Below are positions 33,693-45,302 of a DNA stretch of 64,000 bases, in pieces. A program made the translations under genes and the position numbers. Within the stretch, counting starts at the first letter, position 1; every line of letters starts with the position of its first letter. A model generated the notes under the pieces. That model ran no database searches. It was not told where the DNA came from and worked only from the letters and a program-made list of their open reading frames with translations. The stretch covers positions 2,480,001 through 2,544,000 of the forward strand of contig NW_027183804.1 of assembly GCF_041296385.1 (NCBI RefSeq), in the 5' to 3' direction. The stretch comes from Aphelocoma coerulescens. Its lineage: Eukaryota; Chordata; Aves; Passeriformes; Corvidae.

Positions 33693-35155
33693 GCCCAGCG
33701 CCGGGCGCTGCCGACAGCCCCAAAGCAGCCGCGCTGTGCCCTGGGGGGTCCCCAGAGCGGCCCCGCCCCGCACGGCACTGGGAGCACCAGTCCGGACCAG
33801 TGCGGAGCGCGGGCGGGCGGCATCAGCCGTGCCCGGGCAGGGCCGGGCCCCGCGGGGCTCCCGCCCGCACTCGGCCCCCGCCGGGACAGCGCGGGGGGGC
33901 CCGGCCTGGCCGCCCCCACCTCCCCCTCCCCAAATTCCGCTCCGGGGGGCGCTGGGGGCGGGGGGGGCTCAGCTGGGGCCAGAGGTGCCGGAGCCACGTG
34001 TCCCCCGCTGCCAGCACCGCCCCCTCAGGATTAGGGGTGCCCCAAAACTCCCTCGGAGCTGGCGGATACCCCGCAGGCCCCTGAGGACTGGGGTCCCCCC
34101 GGCCTCATCATCCCCAACCTTCGCCTGCCCATTCCCAGGCCCCATCCCGCCCATCCCCCTCCGCCACACTTCATCCCACACCCCAATCCACATCCCACCC
34201 TTCCCGGGCCCCATCCCGCCCCATCCCATTTCTCCCGGCAGCCGCCACCGGGACCCCAAAACCCCGCGTGCCGGGGGCTCCCCAATATCCCCCAAGGGGC
34301 ATTTGCGACTCACATTCGGAGCCCTGCAAGATCCAAACATCCGCCTCCCCTCCCCCGCCCCACCAAACCCCCGTTCCCCAGGAACCAACAAAGATATTTG
34401 GGGCTCGGTGCTGGAATCCTCCAAGCTCCAAAAATCCCCTCTCCCGAAACAACCCCAGGCACCGCCCAAGATATTTGGGGCGAGCTGCCCCTCCCCGGTC
34501 ACCTGCGGGATGGGGGGAGCGGTGTTCCCGAGGCCGAGAGCTGCAGACAGAGAGAGCGATGGATGCACATGGAGACTCCTCTTCCTGCCCCCTCTGGCCC
34601 GCCTCTTCCTCCCGCCCTTCCCCTTTATCCCTCCTCTTCCTCCCGCTCCTGCTCCTCCAGCCGTCCTCCGTCCAGCAGCTCCGCTGCCGCCCCCAAACCT
34701 CGGGCTGGAGCGGGGGGTCTGGGACACAGCCCCGTGCTGGGGGGCAGAGCCGCTGCTGGGGCCATCGCTGTGTCCAGGGCATCCTTTGTGGCCCTCGGGC
34801 AGCTCCAGGCTCCCGAGGGCTCCCCGAGGCTTTCTGTGGCTGTCCCTGCTCCCCAAATCTGTCGCGTTTAATGCCCGAGCGCGGCAGCCCCGTGCCCTGG
34901 GGCAGCAGCCGGTGCCGGGACACAGCCCCGGGAGCTGCGCTAATGCCCGGCCGTGCCAGGAGGGACTGAGGGGAGGGGACTTCATAAGGATCCCCCCTCT
35001 GCGCCCCTGGCTGCGCACGGAAAGGTTCCTTAGTGCATGGCAGCGATTTTCCGGGGTTTCTGGGCTCGGCGGGGCCGAGGCGGCGGCAGCGGGAGCCGCG
35101 GGGCCCGGCCCGTGGGGGCGGCCGGGCTGGAAAAGTGCGCGGGGCCCCAGCGCGG
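33693..35155 (-). other. GC-rich 5' region with candidate exon at 34503-34540 (unit 3)
   Basis: Near-identical to 3697-5160. The very long open frames on both strands come from CpG richness. Probable promoter and leader region. Confidence 0.4.
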
Positions 35156-35405
35156 TGCCCGAGGGCTGAGCGGAGCTGACGGGAACAAGCCCCGGAACCC
35201 CCCGGTGCCCGAGGGCTGAGCGGAGCTGACGGGAACAAGCCCCGGAACCCCCCGGTGCCCGAGGGCTGAGCGGAGCTGACGGGAACAAGCCCCGGAACCC
35301 CCCGGTGCCCGAGGGCTGAGCGGAGCTGACGGGAACAAGCCCCCGAACCCCCCGGTGCCCGAGGGCTGAGCGGAGCTGACGGGAACAAGCCCCGGAACCC
35401 CCCGG
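35156..35405. repeat. 50-bp tandem repeat, five units
   Basis: Five copies at 35156, 35206, 35256, 35306 and 35356 of the unit seen 2.6 times at 5161-5290. Confidence 0.95.
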
Positions 35406-35741
35406 TGCTGCTTTCTTAGTCACTGCGCAGCGGCCTCTCCGGGTGGGGCTCTTTTATAATTTTTCCTTCTAATCTCTATATATTACTCCATTCGCACCTC
35501 CCATCCCACGCCCTCCGCTGCGGCTCTTTCAGCGCCGGGCTCCTCGCCGGTCTCTCGGTGCAGCTCCTTCAGTGTCACGGGCCGGCGGAGACGCCCCTCG
35601 GTGCGGCTCTTTGATCGGATTTTCTTCTTTTCTCGGCGTTTTCTCTCGTTCCCAGCTCGCCCGTCCCGCCGAGCGGCTCCTCCCGCTGCTGCCGGGGATC
35701 GGACACCGCAGGCGGCCCCGGCCCCTTCCTCTTCTTCCTCT

Positions 35742-35797
<56 letters not shown>

Positions 35798-36254
35798 GCT
35801 GCTGCCGGGGTTCAGCCCCCGCCGCCGCCCGGCTCCTTCTGCCGCTCCTGCCCGGCACGAAGTGGCGCTGCCGCTGACGGGGCCGGAGCGCGGCTGCCCC
35901 GCGACTGCCCCGCGCCTCAGGGCCGGGCCGGGGAGTGACCGCACGGGTGGGGAGGGACCCCCCGCTGGCCAGGGCAGGGACTGACCCCATGGGAGGGACC
36001 CCCCGCTGGCCAGGGCAGGGACTGACCCCATGGGAAAGACTCCGAGAATTCTGCTCCCAGAGATCATTCCTGCTCACACTGACCCTTGTAGAAAGGGGCC
36101 ATCGTTCCAGGCAGCCTGTACTGAGCATGTGGCTCCTGAGCGGGGTTTGTTGTTTAGGAAACCTGCTCAGGCTTTTCCATTCTTTCCTTGCAAACAGGAA
36201 AACTTCTCCTGGGCCTGTGTGCAGGCAGAGCCCTGAGGAGAGCAGGTGGCACAT
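35406..36254. other. GC-rich flank with (CTTCTTCCT)n and a short tandem repeat
   Basis: CTTCTTCCT array at about 35725-35805. CCCCGCTGGCCAGGGCAGGG units (about 35958-36030) also occur in inverted form at 44960-45050. No gene supported. The homology with the right arm ends near 36000. Confidence 0.6.
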
Positions 36255-37565
36255 TGTAGTGGGTTGAGTTCGTAACCGGGCGGAAACACCAATTAAGTGC
36301 AGTGGTTTCGGTTCAAAATATTCATTACTTACTTATTGTCCTTCTGTGAGATAAGAATTAGGAGAAAAGCAAAGCAGGCACAAACCTCAAACAGCTGCAG
36401 TACAATGAAAGGGTTTTATATACTAATAGAATTAAAAGTAAAGAGAAAATAACAAAAAAAATTAAAGCAAAATTCCAAAATTCCCCCCCCCCTCTTTTCC
36501 AGCACTTCTCTCCTTTTACCCAACTCGCACAAAGGATAACAGAACATGGGATGTTAGTCAGTGTTCCAGTTCTTTAAAAGTCTCTCTCTTATGCTTAAGG
36601 AAAAAAGGGTTTTCTTCAGTTGCACATGGTTCCCAAAGTGCCACCAACAGCAGACCACCCAGAAACAATCAATCTGCTGTGGTGTAAACATCTCTCCCAT
36701 GAAAAATCTCACAGTTCCTTTCACACTGCAAACCACGGGCCATCACATGGGGTTATTAACCTTGTTAAGGATAAGTTATTTTGGCCTGCACACAAAGGCT
36801 TTCTTCGCCACAAGTCTCTAAAAGCCTCTCACTGCTTCTCTATAGCCTGGCATAGGCACTCTTCACAATCTTCACAGGCCACACGAGGATTCTCCATCCC
36901 CCCATGTTCTTCAAATGGATTAGAGACAAACAGTTTGTGATATTACAGTTTCTTACCACGGCCTGCAGGAAGTTCTTTAAGCTGCGCGCGAGAATCCCAG
37001 CACCGCCCTCTTTTCTCCCGTCGCCATGCTCAGCTCCGTCCCACAGGACTCACTTTCTCTTCCTCTCTGACTCTGAGGCTGCCACGTTGAAGAGTGTTCT
37101 TGTTCGGGCTTTACGGTGGAGAAAGCCTCGCTCCCTTTGTGCTGCTGGCTGCGTGGTGTCTTCTTCAGTTCAGCACGAAGTGTGCTGGCTGCAGAAAGGA
37201 GGCTCCGCCGGCTCCCGCTGGCTCCGCCGGCTCCGCATGGAGAGGAGAGGGACCCGCCTGTCCCCAGAAGCCGCGCTGGATGGGTTTAGCTCTGAGCAGT
37301 CCATGGCTGGTTTTAGCTGCCTGCGGCTCTGGGACAGTCCCCCACAGCGACCCAGGGTCCGTGCCGCGGCGTTGGGAAAGGGGGGAAGGGGCAGTGGCCC
37401 CGGCCCGGCGGGGCCTGGAGGCTCGGAGCCCACCCCCCGCTACCTGCCAGACGGCGAGCTCCGACTAAAGGAAATCCCACCTTTCCGTGCGGTTTAAACA
37501 TGTAAATTGTGAGAAGCGTCATTGGTCTAAAAGTCTGTCCATCAACTCAGGTTCAACCCACTACA
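36255..37565 (-). mobile_element. LTR with 13-bp inverted termini
   Basis: A 1311-bp element starting TGTAGTGGGTTGA and ending TCAACCCACTACA, perfect inverted ends of the avian ERVL-LTR style. A TATATAAAAC box read on the minus strand near 36421 suggests minus orientation. No matching target duplication (CACAT left, GGAAC right), consistent with its place at a duplication edge, where rearrangement may have changed a flank. Confidence 0.7.
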
Positions 37566-38067
37566 GGAACCAAGTGTGCACTGTTTTACAGCGGGGCCTC
37601 GTGGCACCCAGGACACCACTGTGACACAATGGAATCTCACAGAACCAAGGCTCCAGTGTGACACAGAGGGGCCTCGTGGCACCCAGGACACCACTGTGGC
37701 ACAATGCAATCGTGGGGAACAAAGTGTCACCTTCAAACACAGCGGGGCCTCATGGAAGCCAGGTGCCACTTGGACATTGCCAGGGCACGTGGATCTCAGT
37801 GTCCACTGTGACACAGCACAGCCCCATGGAACTCAGCAGGCCATTGTGACAACATGGAATCTCATGGAACCAAGGCTCTGCTTTGACAAGGCGGGGCCTC
37901 AGAGGACGCAGGTGCCACTGGGCCATCGCCAGCTCCTGTGGAATCCAGTGTCCATTGGGACACAGCGCAGCCTCAGGGCAACCTGGGGACCAGTGTGGGG
38001 CAATGGAATCTCATGGAACCAAGGGTCACTTGTGACAGAGAGGGGCCACATGGACCACAAGGGCCAC
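37566..38067. repeat. 38-bp-type degenerate tandem repeat
   Basis: About 12 units such as CAGCGGGGCCTCATGGAACC followed by (A)CCACTGTGACAC, same family as 7560-8155. Confidence 0.85.
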
Positions 38068-39110
38068 TGTCGTGGTTTGACACTGCTTATAATACCAGCT
38101 ACTCATGAAAATCATCACAAAGGGCTCATGAGTTGAGATAAGGATTGGGATAAAAACATTCTAAGTTCAAAACACGCTCAAACTTAAAGGTATAAAGTAA
38201 ATTTATTATTAACAGAGTAGGATAATGAGGAAGAAAATAAACCTTTCAAACACCTTTTTTCCCCTCCATCCCCTCCCTCTTTCCCTCCAAAAGCACATGG
38301 AGACAGGGCCTGGGAGTGTTCAAGCCAGTTCATCACTCGAGATCTTTCTTCAGGTCCCTCAGGGAGGGGAGTCTCTTTCTTCTGCTCTGCCATGGGCTCC
38401 TTCCCATGGGAGACAGTTCTCTGTGCACTTCTCCAGCGTCTTTCTAATTTCACGAGTATCAGTCCCGCCCAGCCTGCTGTAACCTGGGTCCCTCCCACGG
38501 GCAAAACAGCCTTCCCAAAACTGCAGGCGTGGGTCATTAGTCCATGGGGTGTAGTCTTTCAAGGATCAGCTGCTTCAGTTTGGATGCAAGGACTCTCTTT
38601 CTCTATCTCTGGAAGCAGGAGCCCTCTCTCCCTGTTCAGGTCTCCCCCTGGATTACAGCTTTTGTAGCATCCACCCGCTCCAGCGTGAGCACCTTTTCCC
38701 ACGGGCTGGGAGTGGATCTCTGTATCACCCCGTGGACTTCATGGATCCCAGGGAGACAGTTTGTTTTATCCCAGTCCTCACCATGGCTTGCAGAGAAAAT
38801 CCCGACTCCGAGGCTGGGAGCATCTCCTGCCCCTCTTTCTTTCCACTGACCTTGGTGCTGCCAAGTTGTCTTGCTCTACATGTCCTCACTTCCTCCTCTT
38901 CCTACGACTAGTAGGAAAGAACTGCTGCTCGTAAATGATGTGTAAACATGTTAAGAATAACCTTTCTATGCAGATATTAACTAGTTAACATTATAACTGG
39001 GGTCAAAGTTACAAGATGCTAATATAGCTTGAGTCATAAGATACCTGTATAATCTGGATCATAACCTCCTGTACAAGGTAATAGCTGGTACAGGGTTAAC
39101 TGCTGCTCCT
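38068..39110 (-). mobile_element. LTR-like element, left edge clear
   Basis: Starts TGTCGTGGTTTGACA, a typical start of avian ERVL-type LTRs, with reverse AATAAA at 38207-38202. I cannot find the matching right end; the AT-rich part to about 39110 may belong to it. No retroviral gene seen. Confidence 0.5.
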
Positions 39111-40546
39111 AAGTGCCATTGCCACCAAATTCCCCCAGTTGCAGGATTTCTGCAGGGTTTCGCAGCACGGAGAAGTTGATTTGGTCTCGGTGCTGCCCCG
39201 GGCAATCGTTTGCCGTGTTTGCCCTGCCGGCCCCGTGGCCCCGCTGCCCCTGCGCGGGCGGTCGCAGCCGCCGTTCAGCGCCTCTCTTCATGCGGGCGCT
39301 GAGAAGGAGAAGCCGCCGCCGCCGCCCCGGCCTTTCTGCTCGCAGCGCGGCTGGCTAACAGCGGCCAGGCAGGCCAAGCTCGCCGCTTCATCTGTCCTCG
39401 CTCACTCACTGGGCTTGGGGAGATCCTTGGTAAGTGCTGCCCGGGAAGCCTGTGAAAACAGGAGTCAATCTGATTTTACCACCCGTGTGCTGTAATGCAG
39501 CCTCCAAAAGGAGCGATGCTTTTCTGCACCTGTGCACACACGTGTCTAAAGCACGTGAATCCTCCATTAGCTCCACATTCATTCTGAGGCTTTGCACCCA
39601 ACTGTTGATTTGGTCCTGATGTTGCTCATTTTAGCTTCAATGCTTGCAAAACAAAGCAGATCAGAGGAAACAAGAAATAAAAATTTTTTTAAAAAACCAA
39701 GAACACCCACTGACAGCACTGCAGAAGATTTTTTCATAGTATAGTTTTTTATTAAATCTTCTGTCAGTAGATATGTTCCTCCTAATTCCTTTATGCCTTT
39801 TGAACCACAGCTATTTATCATTATTCCTTTTTAGTATTTATTATGCTTTTTAAATCCCGTGTATAACAGGCTGATGCAATCAGAAGTAGTTTCCTATCCC
39901 AAACAGACTGAAAAACTCATTTCTTCATCCCAAAGAGACTAAAGCCGGTGTGTTTGGCGTCCCATCTCCCACAGCCGGTCCCGGTATCTCCGCAGGGGAT
40001 TTCTGCCCTGGGGCAGCCCCGTGGCCATGGTGACACCCTGACACATAGATTTAAAAGAAACAGAAAGATTTTAATTATAGGCTAGCTGTGTTGAAATGAG
40101 TTAGAATAAGAAAGAATTTGAGCTGGACTAGAGTTAATTAAACTAATTAAGAGAAAATAATAAGAGATTTGAAATGGTTTTTAAGATGTCAGTAATTGAT
40201 TACGGAATAATTGATGATCTGTCATTTGTATGTTTAGCTGTGCTTAGAACGAGGAACAGAAATATTGATCAGTTGGTGTAGGGAACAAGGACAATTCCCA
40301 ATTTCCTGCCTCTGTGGGAACCTATTCAGAAGTCAGGCAAGAGGAAATTTGGAGGTCACTAAAGTAATTAAGATTGTTAAAGTTCAGAAAGGCAAAAAAG
40401 GTGCAAGTGAGGGAGATGAGCTTACTTCATCTGTCTGGGACCACCGCCCCAATTCGAGAGCAGCGACTCAATTCAGAGCACGCACTGCGCATGCTTAATG
40501 CCATTAAAGCTCATTTCCATACGAAGCGGAGAATGGGAGGGGTCAC
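39111..40546. other. AT-rich spacer with a GC-rich island, no gene
   Basis: 39190-39420 is a short CpG-rich block; the rest is AT-rich. Just before 40547 the purine tract GGAGAATGGGAGGGG looks like a retroviral polypurine tract, so part of this stretch may be decayed internal retroviral sequence. No recognisable domain. Confidence 0.4.
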
Positions 40547-40781
40547 TGTTAGAAATATGTATTTGTAGTTTGGATATTCATCACTTTTGTGGCTAAATGA
40601 ACTCTGTAACCGTTCATACCTGGGCACTGCGCATTAGGAAGCTGTTCCACGCCGCTGTCCGGCGCCAATCAAACATTCACTTTCTAACTCTAAACTGTTA
40701 GAGAGCTTTTGTCTGTCTCAGCTGGATATCGATATGAGATCGATATTCACATCTTGGTAAATCAAGCCCCGAGCACGGACA
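40547..40781 (+). mobile_element. Candidate 3' LTR of a retrovirus-like element
   Basis: Starts TGTTAGAAATATG two to four bases after a polypurine tract and could end at GCACGGACA. CCAAT-like GCCAATCAAA and a GATATCGATATGAGATCGATATC-like palindrome core lie inside. Boundaries are tentative and no TSD was found. Confidence 0.4.
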
Positions 40782-40834
40782 CTGGGGCCGGTGTGCGAAG
40801 GCGTTTGGGGCTGCACGGACGTTCCTTAGCAGCA

Positions 40835-41025
40835 ATGTTTGTCTTTATTCTCTCTGTCTTTACTCTCTCTCTTTACTCTCACTGTATTCTTTCTTATTGT
40901 CTCTCTCATTTCCCCTCTCTCTTTATTCCCTCTCTCTTTACTCTCTCTGTCTTTCTCTCTTTTTACTCTCTCTCTCTTTCTCTCTTTATTCTCTCTTTAC
41001 TCTCTCTTTATTCTCTCTCTGAAGA
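40835..41025. repeat. Pyrimidine microsatellite (TCTCTCTTTA)n-like
   Basis: Irregular TCTCTTTACTC and TCTCTCTTTATTC units. The Ser/Leu-rich frames are artefacts. Confidence 0.85.
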
Positions 41026-41224
41026 AAATGAATACAAAAGCTGAATTTTTTAGCAATCTAATATTGAACATTCATTAGTAGAACAAAGGCAAATCACAGC
41101 GCTGGGGCGCTTGGCAATATTGCCAGAGGCGCCCTCCATTCATTTTACTGTGGACTTAAGGACTCTCTTAAACTGTTCCATATTCATTAAGCCCAGAAAG
41201 TCATTTACACTTCACTCAACTTTC

Positions 41225-41590
41225 CCCCTCTCCGGTCTCTGCCCGTTCCCCCAGCACGCCGCCGCACAAGAGACACAAAGTCCGAACAGAACAAGCTCTG
41301 CTGTTGTTTTCTTTCTTTTTTTTTTTTTTTCAGTTATTTTATGCTATTTTATTTTATAATCTATTTTACTTTTCGTTTGTCTTTTTTTTCTTTTTGCCTT
41401 TTTATTTTTTCTTCCATTTCATCGGCTTTTTCGCTATTTTCACCTACCGCAGCCTTTGTTCCCCTGCCGGAGGTTTGTGGTGAGGCGCTGTCCCAGCGGC
41501 TCTCCCCGGAAACCAACGAAATCAATTGAAATAATGATGAATTGTTGAACTCTTCCCGCTGCTGTTTCCAGAAGGCCCCGGGAGGAGCCG
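41225..41590. repeat. Inverted repeat arm (partner 43960-44345)
   Basis: CAGCCTTTGTTCCCCTGCCG, GGTTTGTGGTG and GGAAACCAACGAAAT here match, reversed, 44130-43990, and the T-rich and AGAGACACAAAGTCCGAAC parts match, reversed, 44345-44230. The two arms enclose the CpG island and the MHC-like TM exon. Arms are diverged, possibly two inverted copies of an LTR. Confidence 0.7.
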
Positions 41591-42265
41591 GGGGCGGGAG
41601 GGGGGTCCCGGTGCCGGGGGCAGTCCCCGCTCGCCGGGCGGATCCCGGTGGCGCAGCTTGGGAGCCGCGGAAGTGCCCGAGGGAGCGCGGGGGCGGGGGA
41701 AGAGGGGGTGCGAGGGGGTATCGGTGCGGGATAAGGGGGCTCGGGGGGGTCTCAGCGCCGGGGATGGAGGTGCCGGGCGGTCCCCGTGCACGGGAGTGGG
41801 GGTTCAGACCTGGATATGGGGGTGCAAGGAGGTCCCGCTGCCGGGAATGGGGCTCAGGTGGTCCCTCTGCCGGGAACGGGGGGGGACGGCGGAGTTCCTG
41901 GCCCGGAGATGGAGTTTCAGGGGGGTCCCGGGGCCCAGAAACGGTGGCTCAGGGGGTTTTCCTGGGACGGGAAATGTGGGTTCAGGGAAGTCCCCTTCCC
42001 GGGAATGGGGCTTCAGGGACGTCATCGTGCCAGCTAAGGGGAACAGGGGGTCCCGGTGCTGGGCAGGGGGATGCAGGGGGTCACAGTATCCGGGAATGGT
42101 GGTTCAGGGGGGTTCAGGGAGGCCCCGGGGCCAAAAAACGGGGAACAGGGGGTCCCGGTGCTGGGGCAGGGGATGCAGAGGGGTCACAGTGTCCGGGAAT
42201 GGCGGTGCAGGGTGCTCTAGTACCCGGAAATGGGAGCTCAGGGGGTTCCCGTGCCCGGGAGTTGC
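41591..42265. repeat. GC-rich degenerate minisatellite
   Basis: Variable units like CCGGGAATGGGGGTTCAGGG with GGTCCCGGTGC. Open frames in it are Gly/Ser-rich artefacts. Confidence 0.75.
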
Positions 42266-42299
42266 GGTTCGGGGGTTCCCGTGCCGGGGGTCCCACTCG

Positions 42300-42860
42300 C
42301 CCCTCGCCCCCCCAGGAGCGCCCCCGGCCCCAGCGCTGGAGCCATCGCGCTGCTCCGCTGGGCCCCGCCCCCAGCCCGGCCCCGCCCCCAGAGCCGCCTC
42401 CGGCCCCGCCATTGGCGCCGCTCTTTCCTGCCCGCCAATGGCAGCTCGGGCTGCTCGTGACGTCACCGGGCGCCGGGCAGATCCCGGTGGCGCAGGGCGG
42501 GAGACGGAGAAGCCAAAGGGACCGAGGGAGCGCGGGGGGAGGGGACGGGGCGATTCCAGGGAATTCCCCTGGATCCCCTCCTGCCATCCCCCGGACCCTC
42601 CTCGGCCGCGCCCTGCGGGACCCCCGGGCCGGGCCGGGCTGAGCTCCCGGGCCCCGCGGCCAAACTCTGCCTGGAACCCGCTGGGTTCGGCCCGAAGCGG
42701 GGCAAGCAGCGGGACCCGCGGATCCATTTTGTCCTGCGGCTGCGGGGCCCCAGCCCCGGCGGAGCAGGACTGGGCGCTGGGACCCCGATCCCTGACCCCA
42801 TCTCCTTCTCTCTCTCTCTCTCTCCTCTCTTCTCCCTTTTCTTTGGGTGATCATAAATCC
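42300..42860. promoter_or_regulatory. CpG-island promoter with CCAAT boxes and a CRE
   Basis: GCCATTGGCG and CGCCAATGGC lie 20-odd bases apart in opposite orientation, followed by the perfect palindrome TGACGTCA near 42458. Class II promoters combine an X2/CRE-like box with an inverted CCAAT Y box, but the order and spacing here cannot be matched with certainty, and no X1 box is evident. The surroundings are very CpG-rich. The transcript it would serve is not identified; the MHC-like TM exon at 43259 is on the minus strand. Confidence 0.5.
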
Positions 42861-43258
42861 CGGAGCGGCTGCAGAGCCCCGTGCCCAGCTCGGGTTTCCC
42901 AGGAAAGGGAGGCCTGGGGCCGAGGTGTCCCGGGATGGCCGGGAATGGGGTCCTGGGGCCCCGGGGTCAGGGAAACAGGGGATGCAGGGGCTGGGAGAGG
43001 AGGATACCCGGGACAGGGAGTGCAGGGGGGTGTTGGTGCAGGATGAGGGGTGCAGGGGGGTCCCAGGGCTCCCAAAGCCCAGGGAATCCAAGGGGATTCA
43101 AGGGGGTCCCAGGGCTCCCAAACCCCCTCCCAGGGGGGAGCAGAAGCTGGGTCAGGAGCGCTGTGGGAGAGAAAAGGGGGTGACCCCGGCATGGGGGGAC
43201 ATGGGGGAGTCACACGCGCTCCGAGGGGGGGACACGACCCCCGGGGATCCCCCCTCAC

Positions 43259-43335
43259 CTCCTCCCGCAGGTGGAGGCCGAGCCCCAGCCCAGGAGGACG
43301 AAGCCCAACACGAAGCCCCCGGCCCCCGTCAGCAT
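43259..43335 (-). pseudogene. MHC class II beta TM exon, frameshifted (fifth copy)
   Basis: The minus strand encodes MLTGAGGFVLGFVLLG, closer to the canonical class II beta TM sequence than the copies inside the ZNF units. After LLG the frame turns to WGSASTCGRR, while the neighbouring frame gives GLGLGLHLREE, the expected end of helix and start of tail; a one-base deletion explains this. Donor GTGAGG kept. No beta-2 exon upstream: an ACTGGGA minisatellite (43430-43650) follows instead. Confidence 0.75.
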
Positions 43336-43429
43336 CTTGGGGGGCGTCCGGCGGCAGCTCCGGGGGCGGGAGGGGCAGGATCCGGGAAACGGCGGCGGCT
43401 GCCGGGAAGGGACCGGGACGGACTGGGAC

Positions 43430-43650
43430 AGGCTGGGATGGACTGGGACAGACTGGGACACCGGGATACACTAGGACCAGAACCAGGACCGGAACCCACT
43501 GGGACCAGAACTGGGTAACAGAGGTCACACTGCGAGCAACAGGGACCACTCTGAGGACTGGGAGAAACTGGGAGCGTGCTGAGTGCAGCTGGCAGCAGCT
43601 GGGAGTGGCTGGGAGCGTGCGGGAACAAACTGGGCGAACATGGAACACCC
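43430..43650. repeat. Short ACTGGGA-type minisatellite
   Basis: GACTGGGACAGACTGGGAC-like units, same family as 12270-14265, directly upstream (minus strand) of the MHC-like TM exon. Confidence 0.8.
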
Positions 43651-43959
43651 GGGGGACGCGGAACAGCCGAGGGACACGGGATGTCCACGGACCGTGGGAG
43701 GTCCAAGGAACGCTGAGCGTCGCTGCCGCGGCTGGAAAAGCTTGAATGGAGTTTTTATGCCGTGACGTTCCCGGGAGCAGCGGCAGCTCCGCGCCCCCAG
43801 CCCGGGGGTGGGAGCAGGGGAGCCGCGGGCAGCACCTTCGGGGCACAGCCGGGGGCTGGGGGGCTCCTCCCCGCAGTTCATTTCCTCTCCCCTCCATTCA
43901 CATTTTCTCCCCAGAATTGAAGTGTTTCTCGCCCCGATTAAACTGTTCTCCCCAATTAA

Positions 43960-44345
43960 GCCCTGAGGCCCCTCCGATTGAGACCTTCCGGAAAGAGCAG
44001 CGGGAAGACTTCAAAAATCCATCATTATTTCGTTGGTTTCAGAGGGAGAACCGGTAGGACAGCATCGCACCACAAACCTCCGGGAAGGAAACAAAGGCTG
44101 GGGGGGGGGGGGGGGAAATAGAGAAAAAAAACCCGATATAATAGAAGAAGAAAAAAAAAGGAAAAAAAAAAAGAAACTAAGAATAAAAGAATAAGAATGA
44201 GTATGATAGATTATAAAATAAAATGGTATAAAATAAATATGAAAGAAGAAAATAACGCCAGAGCTTATTCCGTTGCGACTTCGGGTCTCTTCTCCGAGCT
44301 GGGTCTGAGCCAGGAGCCGGTGGGCTGGGAGAGACATCGCTGCTG
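43960..44345. repeat. Inverted repeat arm (partner 41225-41590)
   Basis: See the partner arm. This arm has a G-run and an A-rich block at 44100-44235 mirroring the T-rich block at 41310-41410. Confidence 0.7.
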
Positions 44346-44949
44346 AGGGGCTGAATATTTCCGAAACTAAAGGATCAAGGGACAGCTTGAGGTTCCAGCA
44401 GTCCCCACGCACACGTTCGATTCCCTCATTTCAAGCTGAAAGCTCAGCTCCACTTGTGACTCCGCTTTGTAGCGATGGATGGAAACATTCCCCGCAATTC
44501 CCGTCCAAAGAGCCCGGCAAGGTTCGCGTCGGGAGAGCTCCCTCGGGGCAGCCCCGGCTCCTGCCCTGCTTGAGTCCCTCTCGAGCCCGCTGTGGTTTCC
44601 AGCTGCTTCGCTCCAGCTGCCCCAAATGCCTGTGAATTGCACGGAACTGGAACAGATGCGAGTCCTCGTGGCTCGGGCTAAGGGCAGGGAGAGGTCACTG
44701 AGGGATCGCCATCGCGGCCACAAGAGCCCCGACGTGGGGAATGAACTGGATTTGGGACGGAGCAAATCAGAACAGGAGAGTGAGGAGGAAAATAAACCCT
44801 GGAACAGAACCTTCCCCCGACCTCTTTCTCTTTGCCGGAGTTCACTTTATGCCCGGCTCCTCCCTGCTGTGCCCAGCGGGGCAGGGAGAAGGGATGGGAG
44901 TCGCGCTCAGTTCGTGCCGCTGCTTCCCCCTCGGGGCCAGGAATCCTTC
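44346..44949. other. Unassigned spacer before the right arm
   Basis: No gene family recognised. One plus-strand frame is open from 44479 into the arm, without conserved features. Confidence 0.4.
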
Positions 44950-45205
44950 CCTGCGCGGGGTCCCTGCCATGGGGTCAGTCCCTGCCCTGGCCAGCGGGGG
45001 GTCCCTCCCATGGGGTCAGTCCCTGCCCTGGCCAGCGGGGGGTCCCTCCCCAGCCGTGCGGTCACTCCCCGGCCCGGCCCTGAGGCGCGGGGCAGTCGCG
45101 GGGCAGCCGCGCTCCGGCCCCGTCAGCGGCAGCGCCGCTTCGTGCCGGGCAGGAGCGGCAGAAGGAGCCGGGCGGCGGCGGGGGCTGAACCCCGGCAGCA
45201 GCGAG

Positions 45206-45302
45206 GAGGAAGAATAGGAAGAAGAGGAAGAAGAGGAGGAAGAGGAAGAAGAGGAAGAAGAGGAAGAAGAGGAAGAAGAGGAAGAAGAGGAAGAAGAGGA
45301 AG
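45206..45302. repeat. (GAGGAAGAA)n microsatellite
   Basis: Purine array mirrored at 35725-35805 and 5884-5990, with a different length in each. Confidence 0.9.

Larger units (their letters stand above)
25165..36000. repeat. Left arm of a large inverted repeat
   Basis: Reverse complement of 44950-55590: PIM exons, the CCATC/GGGAT microsatellite, the 51760-53280 block and the whole MHC/ZNF unit appear in mirrored order. Arms differ by microsatellite length, by a roughly 430-bp segment present only here (about 28715-29145), by LTR insertions only in the right arm, and by loss of the 50-bp array in the right arm. Confidence 0.85.

Noticed and set aside
33007..35169. 720-aa plus-strand open frame, and similar frames in units 1 and 4
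   Set aside because: CpG- and C-rich promoter sequence with few stops; length differs between copies and frames are open on both strands; no domain.
36255..37565. DNA transposon because of perfect 13-bp inverted ends
   Set aside because: TG...CA ends and the GTGGGTTGA motif fit avian ERVL-type LTRs better; no transposase ORF and no TA or 8-bp duplication.
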